Positions 58,661 to 64,000 of a DNA stretch of 64,000 nt are shown here, piece by piece. Below the pieces are notes generated by a model, which was not told the origin of the DNA, made no database searches, and was given only the letters and a program-made list of their open reading frames with translations. Position numbers and translations under genes: made by a program. The first letter of the stretch is position 1; each line of letters starts with the position of its first letter. The stretch is from contig JADJNX010000001.1 of NCBI GenBank assembly GCA_016714125.1, positions 1 to 64,000 of the forward strand, read 5' to 3'. The DNA comes from Ignavibacteriales bacterium (GTDB lineage: Bacteria > Bacteroidota > Ignavibacteria > Ignavibacteriales > Ignavibacteriaceae).

Positions 58661-59943
58661 ATGGTACCAGGATTCGCAACAAAACTGTCCCCGTCATTTA
58701 AACTCGTCTCCCTCTATTTTTTGACGGCTATTGTGTCGTTGATCGCAGCGGTGTTGATGATGATCGTTGACTATGGCGGGTTGCGTGGTCATCATTTTTC
58801 TCCTGTTGTTTTAGCGGTAACTCACCTTACAATTCTGGGGTGGATAGCACTCACAATCTTTGGCGCAATCTTTCAACTGATTTCGATTATCATGAAAGTG
58901 AAGCTCCATTCCGAATTATTAGCTTATATTCAATATTTCTTCCACATCGCCGGAATGATTCTGCTCGTGACATCCTTTTATCTGTTTGAGTTTGGTACGA
59001 TGATGGTTGTTGGTGGAAGTATGCTCATGTTTGCAATAATTCTCTTCCTCATCAATCTTGGAATCACGCTTGGCAAAGGTGAAAAAGAAATTTAACGGGA
59101 ATCTTTTTAATCGCGTCAAATATTTATCTCTTCCTCACTGTGCTTTTGGGGCTTTTGCTTGCTATTAATCTCGGTTTCCCTTTCATTTCCGGAGATCATC
59201 TGTCCTTTTAACTGTACATGCTCACCTCGGGGTCGCAGGGTGGATAGGAATGGTTATCGCCGGTGTTTCTATGAAATTGATTCCAATGTTCACCCTTTCA
59301 CACGGTTACTCCGTTAAACCGGCCTGGGGAGTTTTTATCCTTCTAAATGCAGGCGTAACGGGATTTTCGCTTTTCAGAATTTTTGGTCTCTCAGAAGTAT
59401 CAGATTATATTTTTGCTCCTATGATAGCTCTCGGATTCATCCTCTTCTTTTATCAGATTGTTCTTATCATCAAAAGAGAATGAAAAGAATCTTGATCTTG
59501 GAATCAAATTTTCCCTTTTTGCATACACGGCGCTTGTAGTTGGACTGGCACTCGGAATCTCCATTCTCTTCAGCAGTGGTAAAGGGATTTATGGTGATAT
59601 GAACCCTAACATCATATATGGGTTCATCTTTATTTTTGGATTTATCACCCAACTGATCTTTGGACAGATGTATAAAATCATCCCGTTCCTCATCTGGTTT
59701 CATTATTACAGCAGCAAGGTTGGGCTTAGCAAAGTTCCACTCCTGAAAGATCTGCTAAATAATAGTCTTACCAAAACACAATATTATCTCACCAATTCAG
59801 CATTGTTCATAATATTGGTTGGATTAATTTTAGGTATCGGTGAGGTACTGCTTGGTGGCTTGATCCTCTATCTTGGTGGGGCACTACTATTTTCATATAA
59901 CATAGTTTCAATTTATGTCAAGAAAGATTCAAATGGCAACTAA
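58661..59943 (+). CDS. Polytopic His-rich membrane protein, haem-copper oxidase subunit I-like (three frameshifts)
   Basis: About 427 residues repaired, some 12 helices. His sites: LRGHHFSPVVLAVTHLTILGWIALTIFG and HLSFLTVHAHLGVAGWIGMVIAGVSMKLIPMFTLSHGYS, and KLHSELLAYIQYFFH. They recall haem-binding helices of cbb3/NorB-like subunits, but there is no Tyr-His cross-link motif that I can see, so enzyme activity is doubtful. Pieces: 58661-59095, ~59110-59205, 59250-59483, 59458-59943. T4 at ~59207 and AA at ~59479 each lack a base (giving LSFLTVHAHLG and IKRENEKNLDLG). One base after the DUF2249 stop. A NO-binding or transport role is speculative. Confidence 0.6.
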
Positions 59944-60238
59944 AGAAGAAGTACTGGAACAATTAACAAATGTAATTGACCCCGAATTGGGTCTAAATAT
60001 TGTTGAATTAGGTTTAATTTACGAAGTGATCATCAGAGAAGATGTTATTCTGGTGAAAATGACCCTGACCACACCCGGATGCCCCATGCACGACAGTATC
60101 CTTGAATGGACTGAAAGACAACTTCAACAGGCATTTCCACAATTACGAATTTTTATCGATCTCGTGTGGGAGCCGGAGTGGACACCCCATAAAATGTCAC
60201 CCGAAGCAAAACACAAACTTGATCATATGTTTGGATAA
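59933..60238 (+). CDS. SufT/MIP18-type Fe-S assembly factor
   Basis: A 101-residue DUF59 protein. Motifs IDPELGLNIVELGLIYEV, the reactive Cys in TLTTPGCPMHDSI, and LVWEPEWTPHKMSPEA. From ATG 59933; the preceding codons are inside the membrane gene. It helps load [4Fe-4S] clusters on clients; the local client may be the Rrf2 regulator. A paralogue lies at 61915-62235. Confidence 0.9.
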   Translation: MATKEEVLEQLTNVIDPELGLNIVELGLIYEVIIREDVILVKMTLTTPGCPMHDSILEWTERQLQQAFPQLRIFIDLVWEPEWTPHKMSPEAKHKLDHMFG

Positions 60239-60242
60239 TTAT

Positions 60243-60349
60243 TAGAACTTCAGAATTTCAGAACTTTAGAACTTTAGAACTTTAGAACTTTAGAACTCAA
60301 ATACTCAGGTACTCAGGTACTCAAGTACTCAAGTCACGCAAGTACTCAA
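60243..60349 (+). repeat. Octamer array F, longest run of exact units
   Basis: AGAACTTC, AGAATTTC, AGAACTTT four times in tandem, AGAACTCA, AATACTCA, GGTACTCA twice, AGTACTCA, AGTCACGC, AAGTACTC. The array starts five bases past the SufT stop and ends 18 bases before the cupin ATG. No inverted half. Confidence 0.9.
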
Positions 60350-60366
60350 AAAAAAAGGAATCAATC

Positions 60367-60684
60367 ATGTCAACTACAGACTTAAATGGAATAGCATCTG
60401 AATTAATTAACTATTCAGAAAAATCAATAGTAAGCAGACAATTATTAAAAAATCCTTCGGGAAATGTAACTCTCTTTGCATTTGACAAAGACGAGAATCT
60501 GACAGAACATTCTTCACCATACGATGCACTTGTAAATGTTGTTGAAGGAAAAATGGAAATAAAGATTGGTGGAGAGCCGTATGTTGTTGGGACTAGTACA
60601 ATTATAAAACTGCCTGCCAACATCCCTCATGGTCTTGTCGCTTTAGAAAAAACTAAAATGATTCTTATCATGATCAAGGGATAA
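60367..60684 (+). CDS. Small cupin-domain protein
   Basis: A 105-residue single cupin: FDKDENLTEHSSPYDALVNVVEGKMEIKIGGEPYVVGTSTIIKLPANIPHGLVALEKTKMILIMIKG. Two His (TEHSS and IPHGL) and a Glu (VEGK) could bind a metal. RBS AAAAAGGAA is six bases upstream. Function open; cupins beside Rrf2 and nos genes occur but the link is inference. Confidence 0.8.
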   Translation: MSTTDLNGIASELINYSEKSIVSRQLLKNPSGNVTLFAFDKDENLTEHSSPYDALVNVVEGKMEIKIGGEPYVVGTSTIIKLPANIPHGLVALEKTKMILIMIKG

Positions 60685-60808
60685 TTTAGTTGTGGGGAAA
60701 ATTGGTCAAAAAGGCCCCCCAAATGGATTTGACTCTAACGCATCACTCGCGGGGACGATTACCTCTGATCAAAACCGCAACTGAGTTTATCCGCAAACCA
60801 TTACTGCA

Positions 60809-61309
60809 TTAAATAATAAGCTTCATTTCTTTGACGGCGGTGAAGGCATTGATGGAATCATCTACGAGGGGAGAGAGTTTTTGGTTAGCGAGGGATTCGG
60901 AGAGCATAAGATCAGCAAGGGTGGTTTGTTTGAGGACACCATCAACAACCCTCTGAATCATGCTCCAGAGGACTCTGACAGAGCAATCAATATCATGGGT
61001 ACAGGAAGTGTCAACACCGGAATGATCGGTGCAGAATGTGTTGTTAAAGAGCCTTCCACCAAGATCATTTAAGACATCAGCCACCAAAATTTGACGGGGT
61101 GCGCGGGAGAGTTTATATCCCCCCCGCATCCCACGAACAGAATCGATATATCCACCCATTCGAAGAAGTCGCAAAAGTTTTGCAGTGTTAGCACTGCTAA
61201 GGCCTTCTGCTTCCGAAAGTTCGGGTATGGTCATTCCTCCGGTAGACGAATATTTTGCAATCCGCAGCAAAAGTCTTAAACCATATTCTTCTTGTGAGCT
61301 AAACTTCAT
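60809..61309 (-). CDS. Rrf2-family Fe-S regulator of the SUF operon
   Basis: A 166-residue regulator. HTH MTIPELSEAEGLSSANTAKLLRLLRMGGYIDSVRGMRGGYKLSR. Cys in FCTDHSGVDTSCTHDIDCSV (C-x9-C-x5-C) differ from those of the other Rrf2 protein (C-x6-C-x5-C). It ends the SUF operon and likely senses Fe-S status, as IscR/SufR do. Convergent with the cupin gene. Confidence 0.85.
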   Translation of the reverse strand: MKFSSQEEYGLRLLLRIAKYSSTGGMTIPELSEAEGLSSANTAKLLRLLRMGGYIDSVRGMRGGYKLSRAPRQILVADVLNDLGGRLFNNTFCTDHSGVDTSCTHDIDCSVRVLWSMIQRVVDGVLKQTTLADLMLSESLANQKLSPLVDDSINAFTAVKEMKLII

Positions 61310-61317
61310 CTCTAAAA

Positions 61318-61848
61318 TTATCCTTTGTTAAGGGGAATCTTAGAGCCACACATCTTTGCGTAAAGAACTTTTTCAAATTGATCAGGAGGAATAGAAGGCC
61401 CTTGTGCTGAACAGAATTTTTCGAATGTCATCATAAGATCGTGTGAGATTTCAGAAGCAGTTCTGCCTTCAATTTCAAGTCTTGGCATAAAATAGATAAG
61501 CTCACCATCTTTGAACATAGCTGCAGCCGGAGATGATGGTGGAAAACCTTTGATGTGACTTCTTAAACGGTCGATAGCATCACGCTCCTGACCAGCGAAA
61601 ACAGAAAAATATTTGTCAGGGATAACGGAATGCTGAAGCGCAAGAGACACGCCGGGACGAGCGGATCCGGCAGCGCATCCACATACTGAATTGATAACAA
61701 CAAACACGGTTTTCCCGGGGTTGTTTAAGATGGCGTCATCTACGGCATCAGGTGTTCCGGCTTCTTGAAAACCAACTGCTACGAGCTCGTCTCTCATGTG
61801 TTGAACGGAATCCTGATCATAAAGTGGTGGTCTAAGTGTATTTAACAT
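61318..61848 (-). CDS. BrxA/BrxB-type bacilliredoxin
   Basis: A 176-residue thioredoxin-like protein. Active site VNSVCGCAAGSARPGVSLAL shows the CGC motif of the YphP/YqiW family, and DRLRSHIKGFPPSSPAAAMFKDGELIYFMPR follows. The family removes bacillithiol or similar from proteins; whether this organism makes bacillithiol is unknown. It is eight bases upstream of the Rrf2 start and fits an Fe-S/oxidative stress operon. Confidence 0.9.
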   Translation of the reverse strand: MLNTLRPPLYDQDSVQHMRDELVAVGFQEAGTPDAVDDAILNNPGKTVFVVINSVCGCAAGSARPGVSLALQHSVIPDKYFSVFAGQERDAIDRLRSHIKGFPPSSPAAAMFKDGELIYFMPRLEIEGRTASEISHDLMMTFEKFCSAQGPSIPPDQFEKVLYAKMCGSKIPLNKG

Positions 61849-61914
61849 TTCTGCTCCTTTTTAGCTTATGCTATTGGGGTTTGTTCTCTGTCCTAAAGTT
61901 GACAGGTTGTTTTT

Positions 61915-62235
61915 TTATAAAAATCCGAGTTCAAGTTGAGCTACTTCGCTCATCATGTCTTTGTCCCATGGTGGATCCCAGACGAGTTTTATCTTGACAT
62001 CATTTAAACCATCGACGGTTCTTAATTTAGCCTCAACTTCTGCGGGAAGACTTTCTGCGACAGGACACATTGGGCTTGTGAGGGTCATCTCAACGATGAG
62101 GTTTCGTTCCATGTCAAATTTGAGGTGGTAGATCAAGCCAAGTTCCCAGATATCGACGGGAATCTCGGGATCATAACAGGCTTTTAAGGCATTAATTACC
62201 CGTTCCTGCAATTCTTCAATTTCTATTAATGCCAT
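61915..62235 (-). CDS. SufT/MIP18-type Fe-S assembly factor
   Basis: A 106-residue DUF59 protein: YDPEIPVDIWELGLIYHL, the Cys in TLTSPMCPVAESLP, and LVWDPPWDKDMMSEVAQLELGF. It follows sufU by four bases, the usual place of sufT in SUF operons. Compared with the paralogue at 59933 it has PMCPV rather than PGCPM. Confidence 0.92.
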   Translation of the reverse strand: MALIEIEELQERVINALKACYDPEIPVDIWELGLIYHLKFDMERNLIVEMTLTSPMCPVAESLPAEVEAKLRTVDGLNDVKIKLVWDPPWDKDMMSEVAQLELGFL

Positions 62236-62239
62236 TTAT

Positions 62240-62693
62240 CTACTCCGTTGTGACTTCTGTTTCGCTGTGAAGGGCTGCGTGCATTGTATGCCATGCGAGA
62301 GAAGCGCACTTGACCCTGACGGGGAAATCCCTTACGCCCTGAAAGACTGACAGTTTTCCAAGTTTCTCAATTTCTTCTTCATCTGTCAGTTTGCCTGTTA
62401 CCATGTCGTGAAATCGTGTAAAGATTTGTTCGGCTTGTTCGACGGTTTTACCTTTGAGTTCAGCGGTCATTATGGAAGCTGAGGATTTTGAGATGGCGCA
62501 TCCGTTTCCTTCAAATGAGATGTCAACTATTACACCTTCTTGTACATCGAGATAGATAAAGACATGATCACCACAGAGGGGATTTAATCCTTCACTTGTG
62601 TGTGTGGAGGGGTCGATCTTTCTGAAGTTTCTTGGGCTTTTGTTATGGTCAAGTATCACTTCCTGGTAAATCTCTTTTAATTCTTCGTTCATC
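62240..62693 (-). CDS. sufU: SufU-type Fe-S scaffold / sulfur acceptor
   Basis: About 150 residues from the ATG at 62693, which overlaps the sufS TGA (ATGA); upstream in-frame sequence belongs to sufS DNA. Zn/sulfur ligands: NPLCGDHV (Cys and Asp), GNGCAISKSSASIM, RVKCASLAWHTM. This is the SufU that takes persulfide from SufS. Confidence 0.93.
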
Positions 62694-63927
62694 AGGCAAA
62701 AACCTCCAATACTTTTTTGATTCCTTCTGCTGCGCGATCGATATCGGCTTTTGTATTGTAGAGCCCGATTGATATTCTTGAGAGTGCAGGAACACCAAAG
62801 TGTTTCATTACGGGTTGTGTGCACATGTGCCCGGTTCTGATGGCGATTCCCTCCATGTCCATTATGGTTCCTACATCGTGGGGATGGATGTCTTTTAATT
62901 TAAAGGAGAAGACACTTCCTTTTTTTTCAGCACAGCCGATTAGTGTTACTTCATCTATTGGTAATATTGTCTCTTCGGCGTATAAGTAGAGTTCGCTTTC
63001 GTATGTTGAGATTCGATCTATTCCGATGGTTTCGATGTAATCGATGGCTGCGCCAAGTCCGATGGTGTCGGCTATGTTTGGTGTGCCAGCTTCAAATTTA
63101 TATGGTATTTCGTTATAAATTGTTTTGTCGAATGTAACGGAGAGATCATGTCGCCGCCACCCTGGTAAGGGGCATTGATTCAAGTAGTTCTTCTTTTCCC
63201 CCACAAGACTCCGATTCCGGTGGGACCGTAGAGTTTGTGTCCTGAGAAGGCATAAAAGTCGCATCCGATTTTTTGTACATCGACTTTGAAGTGCTGGACT
63301 GCCTGGGCACCGTCGATGAGGACTTTTGCTCCGACGGCATGTGCCAATCGGGTGATCTCTTTTACGGGGTTTTCTGTTCCGAGTGTGTTTGAGGAGTGAA
63401 CTACTGCCACTATTTTGGTTTTTTCAGTGAGGAGTTTTTTATAGTCATCCATCATGAGCTCACCAAGGTCGTTGATTGGTATGACCTTTAAGACGGCTCC
63501 TGTTTGTTCACAGAGCATCTGCCAGGGATCAATGTTTGAGTGGTGTTCCATCTCGGAGATGATTATCTCGTCGCCTGTTTTTATGTTTTTTCTGCCATAA
63601 CTTGAGGCGACGAGGTTTATTGCTTCGGTTGTTCCTCTGAGGAGGACTATTTCGCGGCTTTTGGGTGCGTTGATGAATTTTTGGATTTTTACTCGGGCTT
63701 TTTCGTATTCATCGGTTGCTTTTTGGCTTAGCTGATGGACACCACGGTGGATGTTTGAGTTGTAGCCTTTGTAATATTCTGCGATTACATCAATTACCGC
63801 TTGGCTTTTTTGTGGTCGCGGCGTTGTCTAAATAGACAAGGGGCTTGCCGTGGATTTTCTGATGGAGAACGGGGAAATCTTTCCTCAGGTGTTCAGGATC
63901 AAAATGAAGTTTTTTTTCTTCAGTCAT
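62692..63927 (-). CDS. sufS: SufS cysteine desulfurase (about three frameshifts)
   Basis: PLP enzyme releasing sulfur from cysteine. Starts at the ATG at 63927 (MTEEKKLHFDPEHLRKDFPVL). DNAATT at the start; EMEHHSNIDPW; PLP Lys in AFSGHKLYGPTGIGVLWGK; catalytic Cys in IRTGHMCTQPVMKHFG. One A too many near 63811 (TTKSQAVIDVIAEYYKG repaired), one A too few near 63193 (WGKEELLESMPPYQGGGDM repaired) and a shift near 63145 split it into pieces 63927-63797, 63551-63180 and 63264-62692. Active residues are all present. Confidence 0.93.
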
Positions 63928-63929
63928 TG

Positions 63930-64000
63930 TCAATTTTTTGCAAGTTTTATTGCTACCCGCTCTTCGATTCTGTCCCTTACATCAGGTATTGAGATGGAGT
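63930..64000 (-). CDS. SufD C-terminus, cut by window edge
   Basis: Only the last 22 codons are inside the window: SISIPDVRDRIEERVAIKLAKN then TGA at 63930, two bases before sufS. The sequence fits the end of a SufB/D family helix and the position fits sufBCDSU, but the family cannot be proved from so few residues. Confidence 0.55.
   Translation of the reverse strand, partial: SISIPDVRDRIEERVAIKLAKN

Noticed and set aside
21313..60349. CRISPR array
   Set aside because: Units are 8-9 bases with no spacers, and no cas gene is in the window.
60685..60808. Terminator between cupin and Rrf2
   Set aside because: No stem with a T-run could be found in this convergent gap.
1238..63927. Programmed frameshifting as an explanation for the broken genes
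   Set aside because: Shifts occur in both directions, in many unrelated genes, mostly in simple homopolymers of 3-9 bases, without consistent slippery heptamers or downstream structures.

Overview
The window reads as a chromosomal segment of a member of the Bacteroidota/Chlorobiota group, most likely an Ignavibacteria-like organism. The evidence is a type IX secretion (T9SS) C-terminal sorting domain, two PorV/PorQ-like outer-membrane proteins, FlgD-like C-terminal domains, many lipoproteins and beta-propellers, a promoter whose -7 box fits TAnnTTTG, and a Sec-type (clade II) nitrous oxide reductase cluster. It is a non-fermenting-type housekeeping region with one respiratory island. No tRNA, rRNA, CRISPR, transposase or phage gene was seen. 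The taxonomic call is inference from gene content only.

Layout. 1-10.4 kb (minus strand): tgt, then a T9SS cargo, two PorV-like barrels, a propeller protein and a lipoprotein in close order, a site-2 protease and a DUF1207 protein. 10.4-14.3 kb: a polysaccharide locus (GT2, NodB deacetylase, GT2, YbhN-like flippase). 14.3-25.6 kb: peptide and amino-acid use (M29-like aminopeptidase, MFS, PepD, PqqD-like, OPT transporter, TetR, S46 dipeptidyl-peptidase, IlvE). 25.6-29.1 kb: small membrane proteins, a SPOR protein, an ECF sigma factor and its membrane partner. 29.3-35.2 kb: a MacB-type export operon (TolC, adaptor, ATPase, two permeases). 35.3-50.7 kb: CCA-adding enzyme, two gluzincin-like proteins (one fused to a propeller and outer-membrane barrel), MurA, a Ser/Thr kinase-propeller fusion, PP2C, a PQQ-propeller lipoprotein, PtsI/HPr, a polyprenyl synthase and type 2 IPP isomerase. 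51.1-60.7 kb (plus strand): the nos cluster (cytochrome c, nosZ, a membrane protein, nosL, nosD, nosF, nosY), followed by an Fe-S Rrf2 regulator, a tandem DUF2249 protein, a His-rich membrane protein, SufT and a cupin. 60.8-64 kb (minus strand): a SUF operon (sufD-sufS-sufU-sufT, bacilliredoxin, Rrf2).

Two things stand out beyond gene content. First, at least six intergenic gaps hold arrays of a degenerate 8-bp unit (about AGAACTTC), some arranged as facing inverted halves, always placed next to a gene 3' end or in the leader of the nos operon. Second, about 20 genes, including single-copy essentials such as murA, ptsI and sufS, are broken by single-base shifts, most of them inside homopolymers. 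I read these as sequencing errors, so I annotate each such gene as one span and say where the frame changes.

The nos cluster has a strong promoter and a repeated 25-bp element in its leader. NosZ, its presumed donor cytochrome and NosL all carry lipoboxes, so the N2O reductase chain appears to be membrane-tethered. The genes that follow suggest a coupled NO/Fe-S stress response that runs into the convergent SUF operon.
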